This document shows, piece after piece, positions 37,107-47,851 of a stretch of 64,000 bases of DNA. The notes beneath the pieces were generated by a model, which worked only from the letters and a program-made list of their open reading frames with translations, did no database searches and had not been told where the DNA came from. Within the stretch, counting starts at the first letter, position 1. The number at the start of each line of letters is the position of its first letter. The stretch covers positions 1,636,001-1,700,000 of the forward strand of contig NZ_CP126170.1 of assembly GCF_033170385.1 (NCBI RefSeq), written 5' to 3'. Origin of the DNA: Xanthomonas rydalmerensis (lineage in GTDB: Bacteria > Pseudomonadota > Gammaproteobacteria > Xanthomonadales > Xanthomonadaceae). The translations under genes and the position numbers were made by a program.

Positions 37107-37198
37107 GGGGATTGGGAATTTGGGATTGGGGATTCGCAAGAGCCAGAGCAATGCCCCGCGTTTGCCAATCCCGAATCCCCAATCCCCAATCCCGGCGT
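37107..37198. repeat. Inverted GGGATTG/GGGATTC heptamer element between rapZ and EIIA
   Basis: The left arm at about 37107-37137 (GGGATTGGGAATTTGGGATT and on) and the right arm at about 37164-37198 (CCCGAATCCCCAATCCCC and on) face each other. It occupies nearly the whole gap between the rapZ stop and the EIIA start and could fold in the minus-strand operon mRNA. Confidence 0.85.
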
Positions 37199-37203
37199 TT
37201 CGA

Positions 37204-38082
37204 TCAATCCTGCTCGCGATGGAAGGTCGCCACTTCCGGCCAGCCTTGTTCGCGGGCATGGCGGGCCAGGCGTTCGGCCAGGTACACCGAGCGGTGCTTG
37301 CCGCCGGTGCAGCCGAAGGCGATGGTCACGTAGCTGCGGGTGTCGTTGCGCAGCCGCGGCAGCCAGGTGTCGAGGAAGTCGATCAGTTGCGCGGTGTAGC
37401 GCTGCACGTCCGGTTGCGCATCCAGGTACTCGCGCACGCCGCTGTCGCGGCCGGTCATCGGGCGCAGCTCCGGGTCCCAGTGCGGATTCGGCAGCACCCG
37501 CGCGTCGAACACGAAATCCGCTTCGGCCGGGACGCCGCGCTTGTAGGCGAAGGACTCGAACAGCAGCGACAGCGTGTTCTCGGCGGACAGCGCGAACTCG
37601 GTGGTGACCCGCCGGCGCAGCTGGTGCACGTTGAGCGCGCTGGTGTCGATCACCGCATCGGCCGCTTCGCGCAGCGGCTCGGTCAGGGCACGCTCGCGCT
37701 CGATCGCTTCCGGCAGCGACAGGCCCTGGCGCGACAGCGGGTGGCGCCGGCGGGTGTCGGCGTAGCGCTTGATCAGCGCCTCGTCGTTGGCGTCGAAGAA
37801 CAATAGCCGCGCATCCAGGCCGAACTGCGCCACCGCCTCGCGCCAGCGCGAGAGCTGGCTCAGGTCGCTGTGGCGGCTGCGCACGTCGATGCCCACCGCC
37901 AGCTTGCTGGGGCCGGCATCCTCGCGCACCAGGCTCTTGATGAAGGCCGGCAGCAGTTCCACCGGCAGGTTGTCGACGCAGTAGTAGTCCAGGTCCTCAA
38001 AGGTCTTCAGCGCCACCGACTTGCCGGAGCCGGACAGGCCGCTGACGATGACCAGCGTGGAGGTGTTGGCGCCGGCGGTCAT
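37204..38082 (-). CDS. rapZ: RNase adapter / nucleotide-binding protein RapZ
   Basis: A 292-residue protein. In enterobacteria RapZ delivers the small RNA GlmZ to RNase E and so controls glucosamine-6-phosphate synthase. Walker [12 protein letters not shown] lies at about residues 14-21. [35 protein letters not shown] and the C-terminal [20 protein letters not shown] (RNA and metabolite-binding part) are intact. It overlaps hprK by 4 bp. GlmZ itself was not seen. Confidence 0.95.
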   Translation of the reverse strand: MTAGANTSTLVIVSGLSGSGKSVALKTFEDLDYYCVDNLPVELLPAFIKSLVREDAGPSKLAVGIDVRSRHSDLSQLSRWREAVAQFGLDARLLFFDANDEALIKRYADTRRRHPLSRQGLSLPEAIERERALTEPLREAADAVIDTSALNVHQLRRRVTTEFALSAENTLSLLFESFAYKRGVPAEADFVFDARVLPNPHWDPELRPMTGRDSGVREYLDAQPDVQRYTAQLIDFLDTWLPRLRNDTRSYVTIAFGCTGGKHRSVYLAERLARHAREQGWPEVATFHREQD

Positions 38083-39029
38083 GGGCTGCGCCGCTCCAGC
38101 AGGTTGCTGTGGCGGGCAATGAACATCGCCGCCGGGTCGATGCCCTTGGTGCGCAGGATGTGCAGGCGCGTGGCCGCCTCGGTCAGCACTGCCAGGTTGC
38201 GGCCCGGCATCACCGGCAGGGTGATCAGCGGCACGTCCAGGTCCAGCACGTGGCGGGTACCGGAATCGCCGGTGAGGCGCTCGTAGCCGTGGGGCGTGGG
38301 CTCGGTCATGGGCCGGGTCAGGTGCACGATGAGCCGAAGGTACTTGTTCTTCTTTACAGCCGTATCGCCGAACATCTCGCGTACGTTGAGCACGCCCAGC
38401 CCGCGCACTTCCAGCAGGTCCTGCAGCAGTTCCGGGCAGGTGCCGTCGAGCACGTCGGGGGCGATCTGGGTGAATTCGGGGGCGTCGTCGGCGACCAGGC
38501 GGTGGCCGCGGCTGAGCAGTTCCAGCGCCAGCTCGCTCTTGCCCGAGCCGGCCTCGCCGGTGATCAGCACGCCGATCGAGTAGATCTCCATGAACACGCC
38601 ATGCAGGATCACCCGCGGCGCCAGCGTGCGTGCCAGGTGGTAGGACAGGTGATTGAGCAGTTCGTGGCCGCGCTTGGGCGAGATCCACAGCGGCGTGTCG
38701 GATTCGTCGGCGGCCGCGCGCAGGTCTTCCGGGCACGACTGGTTCTTGGTGACCACCAGCGCCAGCGGCCGCACCTGCACGATCTTCTCGATGGTCTCCC
38801 AGCGCTGGCGCGCGTCCAGCGAGTCCAGCCAGGCCAGTTCCTCGGTGCCGAGGATCTGCACCTTGTTGGGGTAGATGGTGTTGAGATACCCGGCCAGCGA
38901 CGGGCGCCGCGAGACCGCATTGCCGGCCTCCAGCACCCGGTGTTCGCCCTTGTGCCCGGCAATCCAGCGCAGGCTCAGGCGGTCGCGTTGCTGGTCGAAC
39001 AGTTCGCGTGCGTCGATGCTGGTGTTCAT
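38079..39029 (-). CDS. hprK: HPr kinase/phosphorylase
   Basis: A 316-residue bifunctional enzyme that phosphorylates and dephosphorylates HPr at Ser46. The Walker A loop [12 protein letters not shown] lies at about residues 156-167, followed by [11 protein letters not shown]. The catalytic His lies just upstream in [14 protein letters not shown]. The family signature [13 protein letters not shown] is present. It overlaps ptsN and rapZ by 4 bp on each side. HprK is typical of Firmicutes but is also known from several proteobacteria, including Xanthomonas. Confidence 0.95.
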   Translation of the reverse strand: MNTSIDARELFDQQRDRLSLRWIAGHKGEHRVLEAGNAVSRRPSLAGYLNTIYPNKVQILGTEELAWLDSLDARQRWETIEKIVQVRPLALVVTKNQSCPEDLRAAADESDTPLWISPKRGHELLNHLSYHLARTLAPRVILHGVFMEIYSIGVLITGEAGSGKSELALELLSRGHRLVADDAPEFTQIAPDVLDGTCPELLQDLLEVRGLGVLNVREMFGDTAVKKNKYLRLIVHLTRPMTEPTPHGYERLTGDSGTRHVLDLDVPLITLPVMPGRNLAVLTEAATRLHILRTKGIDPAAMFIARHSNLLERRSP

Positions 39030-39478
39030 GCGGCGGCCCGTGGCGCGCCGCCGAGCAGCGCATACAGCGCGGCGGCGTCCGGCGCGTTGCGCAGGGCGTC
39101 GCGGAATTCCTCGATGGAGAACTGCTCGGCCAGTTCGGACAGCAGCATCAGGTGTTGGTGGGTGTAGTGCGCCGGGACGGCCATGGCGAAGATCAGGTCG
39201 ACCTGGGTGCCCTGGCCGTCGAAATCGATCGGCTGGTGCAGGCGCAGGAGCGCGCCGCGTGGGGCGTCCAGGTCCGGCGCGCGGCCGTGCGGGATGGCGA
39301 TGCCGTGGCCGATGGCGGTGCTGCCGAGCTGTTCGCGCTCGCGCAGGCTGGCGAAGAGTTCATCGGCGCCGGCCTGCTGGCAGGCCAGCAGACCGGCGGC
39401 GGTGTGCAGCAGGGTGTCGCGATCGGCGGCCGGAAGCACCTGGGTGCTGACGGCCGCCATCAGATCGGTCAAGGGCAT
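39026..39478 (-). CDS. ptsN: PTS EIIA-Ntr protein PtsN
   Basis: A 150-residue regulatory EIIA of the nitrogen PTS. The phospho-acceptor is His64 in [21 protein letters not shown] and [21 protein letters not shown] complete the fold. It controls targets by protein-protein contact, for example potassium uptake and sigma-54-linked functions in other species. It lies 21 bp after hpf and downstream of rpoN, the conserved neighbourhood. Confidence 0.94.
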   Translation of the reverse strand: MPLTDLMAAVSTQVLPAADRDTLLHTAAGLLACQQAGADELFASLREREQLGSTAIGHGIAIPHGRAPDLDAPRGALLRLHQPIDFDGQGTQVDLIFAMAVPAHYTHQHLMLLSELAEQFSIEEFRDALRNAPDAAALYALLGGAPRAAA

Positions 39479-39499
39479 GGTGGCGCAACGTGGGGAGGA

Positions 39500-39817
39500 T
39501 CACGCGAGATTGTCGCGCACCTCGGCCGCATGGTGGTCGTGCTTCTTTTCCTTGTGCTTGATGATCAGCCGGTCCAGCTTGTCGGCGAGCAGGTCGATCG
39601 CCGCGTACATGGTCTGTGCGCTGGCGTCGGCGTGCAGGGTGCGGCCGGGGACGTTGACCGTGGCCTCGACGTGATGGTCGGGCTTGCGCAGCGCCAGTTG
39701 GGCGCGGACCTCGATGGTTTCCTCGTAGTGCCGCTTCAGCCGTTGCAGCTTGGTCTCCACATACTCGCGCAGGGCGGGGGTGACTTCGATCTGCTGGCCG
39801 TAGGTCTCGATACGCAT
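39500..39817 (-). CDS. hpf: Ribosome hibernation-promoting factor, short form
   Basis: A 105-residue protein of the HPF/YfiA family that binds the 30S decoding region in stationary phase and drives 100S dimer formation. The N-terminus MRIETYGQQIEVTPALREYVETKL, broken by loops, and the AAIDLLADKLDRLIIKHKEKK helix with its basic end are typical. The short length (about 105) shows it lacks the C-terminal dimerisation domain of long HPF. It lies between rpoN and ptsN, as in E. coli. Confidence 0.94.
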   Translation of the reverse strand: MRIETYGQQIEVTPALREYVETKLQRLKRHYEETIEVRAQLALRKPDHHVEATVNVPGRTLHADASAQTMYAAIDLLADKLDRLIIKHKEKKHDHHAAEVRDNLA

Positions 39818-39865
39818 CGGATACTCCTTGGTTCGGGTTTCACCTATGAACCATTGCCGCCGCCG

Positions 39866-41311
39866 CTAGCCGATCCGGACGCGTTCGTGGGAGGCGGAAA
39901 TGTTCATGGCCTCACGATACTTCGCCACGGTGCGGCGCGCTACAGGGACGCCGGCACTTTTCAGCAGGTCGGCCAGCTTGGCGTCAGAAAGCGGCTTGCG
40001 CGGATTCTCCGCGTCGATCAGCCGACGGATCATCGCCTGGATCGCGGTGCTGGAGGCCTCGCCGCCGCTGTCGGTGTCGATGCCCGAGGCGAAGAAGGCG
40101 CGCAGCGGGATGGTGCCGCGCGGGGTGCGCACGTATTTGCGGGCGATGGCGCGGGAGATGGTGCTCTCGTGCAGGCCCAGTTCGCCGGCGATCTCGCGCA
40201 GGGTCAGCGGCCGCAGCGCCTGTTCGCCGAACTCCAGGAAACCGGCCTGCTGCTTCAGCAGGCAGCGGGTCACCTTGAGCAGGGTCTCGCCGCGCGCCTC
40301 CAGGCTCTTCAGCAGCCAGCGCGCTTCCTGCAGTTGCCCACGCAGGTAGCCGGCGTCGCTTTCGCCGCACTGGCGGATCAGCCGCTCGTAGCCGCGGTGG
40401 ATGGTGACCTTGGGCTGGGCGTGCGCGGACAGCGCCGCATGCCACACCCCGCGCTGGCGCCAGACCACGCAGTCGGGCACCACGTAGGTGTCGCTGCCCA
40501 GCTCGCCGATCCGCTTGCCCGGGCGCGGGTCCAGTGAGCGCAGCAGCGCGACCGCGGTGTCGACCTCCGCCGTCGGGCGCTTGAGTTCGTGCGCCAGGCC
40601 GGCCACGCCGCTGCGCGGCAGCCGTTCCAGCGGTCCGGTGGCGATGGTGCGTGCTAGCGCCAGCCCCGGTGTGTCTTCGGGCAGGGTGTCCAGCTGCAGG
40701 GTCAGGCACTCGCCCAGGCTGCGCGCGGCGATGCCGGCCGGGTCGAAGCGCTGGATCTGGTGCAGCACGGTGAGGATCTCGTCCTCTTCGGCGGCGATGT
40801 CCGGGCGCAGGGTCTCGGCGATCGCGGTCAGCGGCTCGCGCAGGTAACCATCGTCGTCGAGCGCGTCGATCAGCGCCGCGCCGATGCTGCGGTCGCGCGC
40901 GGACAGCGGCGACAGGTGCAACTGCCACAGCAGGTGGTCGATCAAGGTGTCCGGTTCGGCCACGCGTTCGGCCGCGCTGCCCAGGTCGTCGTCATCGAAC
41001 GAGCCGCCGCTGCCGCCGCTCCAGGCCGATTCGGCAGTGGACCATTCGTCGCCGTTGTGCTGCGGAACGTCGTCCAGGGTGTCGCCGGCCGGCGGCGTGA
41101 CCTCGACCTCGCCCTCGGCGCTGCCGTGGCTAGTCACATCCAGGGTGGGCGCGGCGTCCTCGGACCATTCCAGCAGCGGATTGCTCTCCACCGCCTCGGC
41201 GATCTCCACTTCCAGCTCGGCGCTGGACATCTGCAACAGCTTGATCGCCTGCCGCAACTGCGGCGTCATGACCAGGTGCTGTCCCAGCGATGTCTGCAGC
41301 CGTGCTTTCAT
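39866..41311 (-). CDS. rpoN: RNA polymerase sigma-54 factor
   Basis: A 481-residue alternative sigma factor that needs enhancer-binding ATPases. Region I is LGQHLVMTPQLRQAIKLLQM with many Gln and Leu. An acidic region II follows (residues ~50-115). The core-binding domain and helix-turn-helix (REIAGELGLHESTISRAIARK) come next, and the RpoN box ARRTVAKYRE at about residues 458-467 recognises the -24 element. It lies 43 bp after lptB. In Xanthomonas, sigma-54 controls flagella and pilus genes. Confidence 0.96.
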   Translation of the reverse strand: MKARLQTSLGQHLVMTPQLRQAIKLLQMSSAELEVEIAEAVESNPLLEWSEDAAPTLDVTSHGSAEGEVEVTPPAGDTLDDVPQHNGDEWSTAESAWSGGSGGSFDDDDLGSAAERVAEPDTLIDHLLWQLHLSPLSARDRSIGAALIDALDDDGYLREPLTAIAETLRPDIAAEEDEILTVLHQIQRFDPAGIAARSLGECLTLQLDTLPEDTPGLALARTIATGPLERLPRSGVAGLAHELKRPTAEVDTAVALLRSLDPRPGKRIGELGSDTYVVPDCVVWRQRGVWHAALSAHAQPKVTIHRGYERLIRQCGESDAGYLRGQLQEARWLLKSLEARGETLLKVTRCLLKQQAGFLEFGEQALRPLTLREIAGELGLHESTISRAIARKYVRTPRGTIPLRAFFASGIDTDSGGEASSTAIQAMIRRLIDAENPRKPLSDAKLADLLKSAGVPVARRTVAKYREAMNISASHERVRIG

Positions 41312-41354
41312 GCCTGTACCGAGCGCGGAAGGAGCGTAGCCGGCGCGTGCGCGG

Positions 41355-42077
41355 TCAGAGCCTGAAGGTTTCCCCGAGGTAGACGCGGCGCACGTCGCTG
41401 TTGGCCAGCAGCGCTTCCGGCGCCCCCTGCGCCAACACGCTGCCCTCGTTGAGGATATACGCCCGGTCGCAGATTCCCAAGGTTTCGCGCACGTTGTGGT
41501 CGGTGATCAACACGCCGATGCCGCGCTGCTTGAGGTGGGTGACGATGCGCTGGATTTCGCCGACCGAGATCGGGTCGACGCCGGCGAAGGGCTCGTCGAG
41601 CAGCATCAGCCGCGGCTTGGCCGCCAGCGCGCGGGCGATCTCGCAGCGGCGGCGCTCGCCGCCGGAGAGGCTGGCGCCGAGCTGGTCGGCGACATGGCTG
41701 ATCTGCAGTTCGTCCAGCAGCGCCGCCAGTTCGCGTTCCTGTCCGGCGTTGTCCAGATCCTCGCGCAGTTCAAGCACCAGGCGGATGTTGTCGGCGACGC
41801 TGAGCTTGCGGAACACCGACGGTTCCTGCGGCAGGTAGCCGACGCCGAGCTTGGCGCGCTTGTACATCGGCAGCGCGGTGATGTCGTTGCCGTCGAGCAC
41901 GATGCGCCCAGCATCGGCATCGACCAGGCCGACGATCATGTAGAAGCAGGTGGTCTTGCCGGCACCGTTGGGGCCGAGCAGGCCGACCACTTCGCCGGCC
42001 TCCAGGGTCAGCGCGAAGTCGCGCACCACTTCGCGCTGCTTGTAGCGCTTGCGCAGGCCTTCGGCGAGCAGCATCAC
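41355..42077 (-). CDS. lptB: LPS export ABC transporter ATP-binding protein LptB
   Basis: A 240-residue cytoplasmic ATPase that powers lipopolysaccharide extraction by LptBFG. Walker [13 protein letters not shown]-loop region [14 protein letters not shown], signature [15 protein letters not shown], Walker [13 protein letters not shown] and the switch His in [12 protein letters not shown] are all intact. Its start overlaps lptA by 4 bp. lptF and lptG lie elsewhere. Confidence 0.97.
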   Translation of the reverse strand: MMLLAEGLRKRYKQREVVRDFALTLEAGEVVGLLGPNGAGKTTCFYMIVGLVDADAGRIVLDGNDITALPMYKRAKLGVGYLPQEPSVFRKLSVADNIRLVLELREDLDNAGQERELAALLDELQISHVADQLGASLSGGERRRCEIARALAAKPRLMLLDEPFAGVDPISVGEIQRIVTHLKQRGIGVLITDHNVRETLGICDRAYILNEGSVLAQGAPEALLANSDVRRVYLGETFRL

Positions 42078-42667
42078 TGGCCTCCTTGCTTGGTCGGCTT
42101 GGCGGGCTTGGCTGGCGTCGCGGCCGGCTTGGCGGCGGGCTTGGCGCCGTTCGCAGGCGTGCCGGCCGGCGCGGCGGCGGCATTCTTCGGCTGGATCACC
42201 GTGTGCACGCGGCTGCCATCACCGCCGCCCTGCATGTCGCCGGTCTTGGTGTTGTAGACCATGCGCTGGCCAGCGTTGGTGCCCTTGGGCGAGGTCATGC
42301 GGTAGTTGCCGGTGAGGATCACCGTGTCGGTCGGCACCTTGTAGTCGATGTTGTCGGCGACCGCGTCCATCGGCGAGCCATCGTCCAGCTCCTGCTTCAG
42401 CGTGGCCTGCTTGCCGGTCAGCACGACGCGGTCGATATCGCCGTTGCTGCGAAACAGGTCGGCGGTATCGGCATGGATTTCCAGCGTGCCCTGGACAATG
42501 ACCACATTGCCGGAATAACGGATCTTGCCGTTGTCGTCGAGCATGTTGCCGCTCTGGTTGTCGGACTTGATGTCCATCGGCTGGTTGCGGTCGGTGGACT
42601 TGGCCAGCGCCAGGGTCGGCAGCAGCAGGGCGAGCAGGGCGAGCTTAGCGGGCAGCATTCGGTTCAT
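42074..42667 (-). CDS. lptA: Periplasmic LPS-binding protein LptA
   Basis: A 197-residue periplasmic bridge protein that carries LPS from the inner to the outer membrane. A signal peptide ([15 protein letters not shown]) is followed by the OstA-like beta-jellyroll ([21 protein letters not shown], in part; then [18 protein letters not shown]). The last ~45 residues form a Pro/Ala/Lys-rich low-complexity tail ([19 protein letters not shown]), unusual in length. It overlaps lptC by 23 bp and lptB by 4 bp. Confidence 0.95.
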   Translation of the reverse strand: MNRMLPAKLALLALLLPTLALAKSTDRNQPMDIKSDNQSGNMLDDNGKIRYSGNVVIVQGTLEIHADTADLFRSNGDIDRVVLTGKQATLKQELDDGSPMDAVADNIDYKVPTDTVILTGNYRMTSPKGTNAGQRMVYNTKTGDMQGGGDGSRVHTVIQPKNAAAAPAGTPANGAKPAAKPAATPAKPAKPTKQGGQ

Positions 42668-43211
42668 AACGGGTCTTGACCTGTGAAAGGAGCTTGTACT
42701 GCCGGGATTTCAAGTCGACTTCGAAGCCGACGCCGGACTGCATCATACCGGGCCGGGTCATGGTGACCGGGGCGGCGGTGCGCGCGCTGTTGGTCTGCGG
42801 GAAGACGTCCAGGCTCTGCGTACGGAAGGTGGTGGGCGGGATGCTGGGCACCTTTGGGCTGTCGCCGGCGACGTCGTCGCGCAGGCGCAGTTCGTCGCCG
42901 TCGGCGCTGACCCAGCCGGTCTTGCTGCGCATCTCCCAGTGCTGGCCGTTGGCGTCGGGCAGCAGGAACAGCGGGGTCACGATCGACATCGTCTGGTCGG
43001 CGCGGCTGCGTTCCATCTGCGGCGCGCGCAGGGTCATCGCTTCCTTGCCCTGCTTGTCCAGGCTGACGATCTCGAAGTCGCGGGCGATGTAGTCCACGCT
43101 CGCTTCGTCGGAAGGATTGCGGGTGGGCTTGCTGCGCTGGTTCCAGGCCGACCAGCCGCTGATCAGCGCCCCGACCAGCAGCAGCGTGCCAAGGGTGGTG
43201 CGCCAGTTCAT
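42645..43211 (-). CDS. lptC: LPS export protein LptC
   Basis: A 188-residue bitopic protein. One N-terminal TM helix (TTLGTLLLVGALISGWSAW) anchors a periplasmic beta-jellyroll (DYIARDFEIVSLDKQGKEAM; TGWVSADGDELRLRDDV) that hands LPS from LptBFG to LptA. The start was set at MNWRTTL, which overlaps kdsC by 4 bp; the long frame upstream is a shadow of kdsC. Length matches E. coli LptC (191). Confidence 0.94.
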   Translation of the reverse strand: MNWRTTLGTLLLVGALISGWSAWNQRSKPTRNPSDEASVDYIARDFEIVSLDKQGKEAMTLRAPQMERSRADQTMSIVTPLFLLPDANGQHWEMRSKTGWVSADGDELRLRDDVAGDSPKVPSIPPTTFRTQSLDVFPQTNSARTAAPVTMTRPGMMQSGVGFEVDLKSRQYKLLSQVKTRYEPNAAR

Positions 43212-43756
43212 GCGCCATGCTCCTGCAGCAGGGATGGGACGTGGCCCTGCGCGGCCAGCAGCACGTCGCACAGTTCGCGCGCCGCGCCTTCGCCGCCGCG
43301 GGCGCGGGTGGTCCAGTGCACGTGTTCGGCGGTCCAGGGGTGGGCGTTGGCCGGGGCCACCGCCAGGCCGACCACGCGCAGCGGCGCCAGGTCGGGCAGG
43401 TCGTCGCCCATGAAGCAGACCTGCTCCAGGCCGATGCCGCGCTCGTCGCACAGCGCCTGCACCCCGGCGCGCTTGTCCTTGACCCCGATCTGCACCAGCA
43501 GGCCCAGCTCCTGGCCGCGCTTCTCCGCCGCCAGGCTGGGCCGGGCGGTGATCAGCGCCACGTCGATGCCGTGCCGGCGCAACTGCACCAGGCCCTGGCC
43601 GTCGAGCACGTTGAAGGCCTTGCTCTCGTTGCCGTCGCGGTCGTAGTACAGGCGGCCGTCGGTCAGCGTGCCGTCCACGTCGAAGCACGCCAGGCGGATC
43701 CGGGCGGCGCGGTCGATCAGGTCGGCGGGGAGGTCGGCCAGCGGGGAATAGGGCAT
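43208..43756 (-). CDS. kdsC: 3-deoxy-D-manno-octulosonate 8-phosphate phosphatase
   Basis: A 182-residue HAD-superfamily phosphatase that removes phosphate from KDO-8-P, giving KDO for LPS inner core. The catalytic DxD motif is in ACFDVDGTLTDGRLYY. LITARPSLAAEKRGQELG and the metal-binding VCFMGDDLPDLAPLRVVG complete the C0-type HAD tetramer fold. It overlaps lptC by 4 bp. kdsD lies just upstream. Confidence 0.96.
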   Translation of the reverse strand: MPYSPLADLPADLIDRAARIRLACFDVDGTLTDGRLYYDRDGNESKAFNVLDGQGLVQLRRHGIDVALITARPSLAAEKRGQELGLLVQIGVKDKRAGVQALCDERGIGLEQVCFMGDDLPDLAPLRVVGLAVAPANAHPWTAEHVHWTTRARGGEGAARELCDVLLAAQGHVPSLLQEHGA

Positions 43757-43846
43757 GTTCGGGATATCGGGGCGGGGAGGCCGGCTTTCCAGCGGCCAGG
43801 GCCAGCGGCGTGGGGACGCCGGCGGGCGGTGAACGGGTTCAGCCTG

Positions 43847-44848
43847 TTAAACCACTCTGGCGCGCAACAGGTCGTGAATGTTGAGTGCGCCGACCGCGCG
43901 GCCGGCTGCATCGACCACGATCAGGCCGGTGATCTTGTGGGTCTCCATCAGCCGTGCGGCTTCGGCGGCGAGCTGGTCGGCGCCGATGGTACGCGGCTGC
44001 CGGGTCATCACCTCGGCGATGCGGGTCTGGCGCACGTCCAGCGCGCTGTCCAGGGTGCGGCGCAGGTCGCCGTCGGTGAACAGCCCGAGCAGGCGGTCGT
44101 CGGCATCGACCACCGCGGTCATGCCCAGGCGCTTGCGGCTCATCTCCACCAGCGCCTCGCTGAGGCTGGCGTCCTCGCGCACCTTGGGCAGTTCGTCGCC
44201 GCGGTGCATGACGTCGGTGATGTGCAGCAGCAGGCGGCGGCCGAGGCTGCCGGCCGGGTGCGAGCGGGCGAAGTCGTCGGCGGTGAAGCCGCGCGCGTCC
44301 AGTAGCGCCACCGCCAGCGCGTCGCCCAGCGCCAGCGAGGCGGTGGTGCTGGAGGTCGGTGCCAGGTCCAGCGGGCAGGCCTCGGCCGGCACGCTGACGT
44401 CCAGGTGCAGGTCGGCCTCGCGCGCCAGCGTGGACTGCGCGCGCCCGGTCATCGCGATCACCGCGTTGCCCTGGCGCTTGAGCACCGGCAGCAGCATCAG
44501 GATCTCGTCGGATTCGCCGGAGTAGGACAGCGCCAGGACCACGTCGGCATCGGTGATCATGCCCAGGTCGCCGTGCCCGGCCTCGCCCGGGTGCACGAAG
44601 AACGCCGGGGTGCCGGTGGAGGCGAGGGTGGCGGCGATCTTGCGCGCCACGTGGCCCGACTTGCCCATGCCGGTGGCGACCACGCGCCCGCGCGAGCCCA
44701 GGATCAGCCGGCAGGCGGCGGCGAAATCGGCGCCGATGCGCGCGCCGACCGCCGCCAGCGCGGCCTGCTCGATCTCGACCACACGGCGGCCGCTGGCGAC
44801 CAGGCCGGCGTCGTCGGGCGTCGTGGGAGACAGGGGCGATACATCCAT
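43847..44848 (-). CDS. kdsD: Arabinose-5-phosphate isomerase
   Basis: A 333-residue KpsF/GutQ-family enzyme that makes D-arabinose 5-phosphate from ribulose 5-phosphate, the first step to KDO. An N-terminal SIS sugar isomerase domain (VVATGMGKSGHVARKIAATL; PGEAGHGDLGMI; VLALSYSGESDE) is followed by two CBS domains (about residues 205-333). It is the first gene of the kds-lpt-rpoN cluster, transcribed away from the bolA-type gene across 52 bp. Confidence 0.96.
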   Translation of the reverse strand: MDVSPLSPTTPDDAGLVASGRRVVEIEQAALAAVGARIGADFAAACRLILGSRGRVVATGMGKSGHVARKIAATLASTGTPAFFVHPGEAGHGDLGMITDADVVLALSYSGESDEILMLLPVLKRQGNAVIAMTGRAQSTLAREADLHLDVSVPAEACPLDLAPTSSTTASLALGDALAVALLDARGFTADDFARSHPAGSLGRRLLLHITDVMHRGDELPKVREDASLSEALVEMSRKRLGMTAVVDADDRLLGLFTDGDLRRTLDSALDVRQTRIAEVMTRQPRTIGADQLAAEAARLMETHKITGLIVVDAAGRAVGALNIHDLLRARVV

Positions 44849-44867
44849 GCGGGTGCCGGTCGGAGGG

Positions 44868-44873
44868 TAGAAT
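44868..44873 (+). promoter_or_regulatory. Candidate -10 box for the bolA-murA transcript
   Basis: TAGAAT lies 27 nt upstream of the GTG start in the 52-bp divergent gap. A start near 44880 would leave a 20-nt leader that holds the GAGGAAAG ribosome site. The -35 region is poor. Confidence 0.35.
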
Positions 44874-44900
44874 GGCCGATCATTTTATGAGGAAAGCCCG

Positions 44901-45143
44901 GTGGACGCCGAAACCATCCGTAAACTCATCGAGGCCGGCCTGCCGGACGCGCAGGTGCAGGTGCAGGGCGACGACGGCGTGCACTTCGAAGCCACCGTGG
45001 TCAGCGCGGCCTTTGCCGGCAAGCTGCCGCTGGCCCGCCACCGCATGGTCTACGCCACCCTGGGCGACCTGATGGGCGGCGCGATCCACGCGCTGGCGCT
45101 GAACACCCTGACCCCCGAGCAGGCCGGGCGCGCCGCCGGCTGA
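44901..45143 (+). CDS. ibaG: BolA-family protein, YrbA/IbaG type
   Basis: An 80-residue BolA-like protein, probably partnering a monothiol glutaredoxin to handle Fe-S clusters. It starts at GTG after GAGGAAAG. VHFEATVVSAAFAGKLPLARHRMVY contains the conserved His and the RH-x-x-VY signature (quoted in part). ALALNTLTPEQ is the end helix. In E. coli, ibaG (yrbA) also precedes murA. The gap to murA is 48 bp. Confidence 0.93.
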   Translation: MDAETIRKLIEAGLPDAQVQVQGDDGVHFEATVVSAAFAGKLPLARHRMVYATLGDLMGGAIHALALNTLTPEQAGRAAG

Positions 45144-46777
<1,634 letters not shown>

Positions 46778-47165
46778 GGGCGTGGGGTAGGGCGCTGCAT
46801 GGACGGCGCCCGCGTTGGGAGTGCATCAGCAACGCGCGTCGGTCGCCATACTTCCATGTTTCATGGAGAGGAATTGACGCGCGCCTTGGCTTTGGGGTCT
46901 GCTGCAAATCGCCGGCCGGTTTCCGCAGGATGATGCGCATCTTCGCGTCGGGGCTGAAGCCCCTCCCACATGGGGACACTGTGCGCTAGGGGACTGCTGT
47001 TGCGGTTCCCCAATCCCGGCTCACCGGGTCGCGGCTGAAGCCGCTCCTACATGGGAACCGCCACGAGCGGGGAGCCGCTTTTGCGATTCCCCAATCCCAA
47101 TTCCCCATTCCCACGGCGGAGCCGCCGTTGCGATTCCCCAATCCCGATTCCCCAATCCCAGCCCC
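46778..47165. repeat. Dense mix of three intergenic repeat families
   Basis: No gene was found in this 388-bp gap. It carries a GTCGGGGCTGAAGCCCCTCC arm at about 46947-46969, a GTCGCGGCTGAAGCCGCTCC arm at 47028-47050, and at least three CCCAATCCC-type heptamer arms (about 47005-47018, 47085-47112, 47132-47160). All heptamer arms face the same way, so they do not form the usual inverted pair. Confidence 0.75.
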
Positions 47166-47849
47166 TCAGCGCAACGACTTGATGGTCAGGTCCAGCGCGT
47201 CCTGGCCGTTCTCGCGCTGCAGGATGCGCACCGGCACCGGCATGTCCGGCACGATCCAGGCCACGATCTCCTTGGAACCGTCGGTGCGGGTGACCTTGGT
47301 CGCCTGCTCGGTCTTGCCATTGACGGTCACCGCTTCCTTGCCGGCGACGTGGTAGGTCATCGGCTTGGCGCGGCCCTCGTCGACCATGCGGTAGCTCGGG
47401 GTCTTGCCGGCATTGACGTCGCGCGCGATCGCCAGGTTGATCAACAGTGCGTCCATGTCGCCCGGCTGCAGCTTCACCGGGCCGCGGCGGTCGGCCTTGA
47501 GGTCGCCGCCCCAGGTCGCCTGGCCGGTGCTCCAGTCATAGTTGGCGGTCACCGCCTTCTTCTTGATCAGGAACACCGAGCGGTCGTCGCTGCTGAGCGG
47601 ACGCAGCTGTCCGCCCTTTTCCTCGAACACGGTGCTCTGGCTGAGGTCGGCGACCTGGTTCTTGATCGCCAGGCTGTAGCGCCAGCGGTCGCCGCCCTGC
47701 TTGGCCAGGGTCATTACGCCATTGGCCTGCATGCCCATGTAGCTGGCCTGATAGTCCGCGGTGAACGGCTCCAGGGCCAGGGCGGGCAGGCTCGCCGTAG
47801 CCAGCAGGGCGGCAGCGAGGGCGGTCAGCGGGCGGGCGATGCGGGTCAT
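47166..47849 (-). CDS. DUF3108 periplasmic protein
   Basis: A 227-residue exported protein. A signal peptide (LTALAAALLATASLPALA) is followed by one DUF3108 domain: FTADYQASYMGMQANGVMTL, LSQSTVFEEKGGQLRPL, QPGDMDALLINLA and the end PVPVRILQRENGQDALDL. DUF3108 proteins are periplasmic and of unknown function. It lies immediately after a second DUF3108 gene on the same strand (2-bp gap), so the two arose by duplication. Confidence 0.86.
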   Translation of the reverse strand: MTRIARPLTALAAALLATASLPALALEPFTADYQASYMGMQANGVMTLAKQGGDRWRYSLAIKNQVADLSQSTVFEEKGGQLRPLSSDDRSVFLIKKKAVTANYDWSTGQATWGGDLKADRRGPVKLQPGDMDALLINLAIARDVNAGKTPSYRMVDEGRAKPMTYHVAGKEAVTVNGKTEQATKVTRTDGSKEIVAWIVPDMPVPVRILQRENGQDALDLTIKSLR

Positions 47850-47851
47850 GG

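Noticed and set aside
46940..47165. Possible CRISPR-like array
   Set aside because: Repeats are of three different families with irregular spacing and no constant-length spacers, and no cas genes are present.
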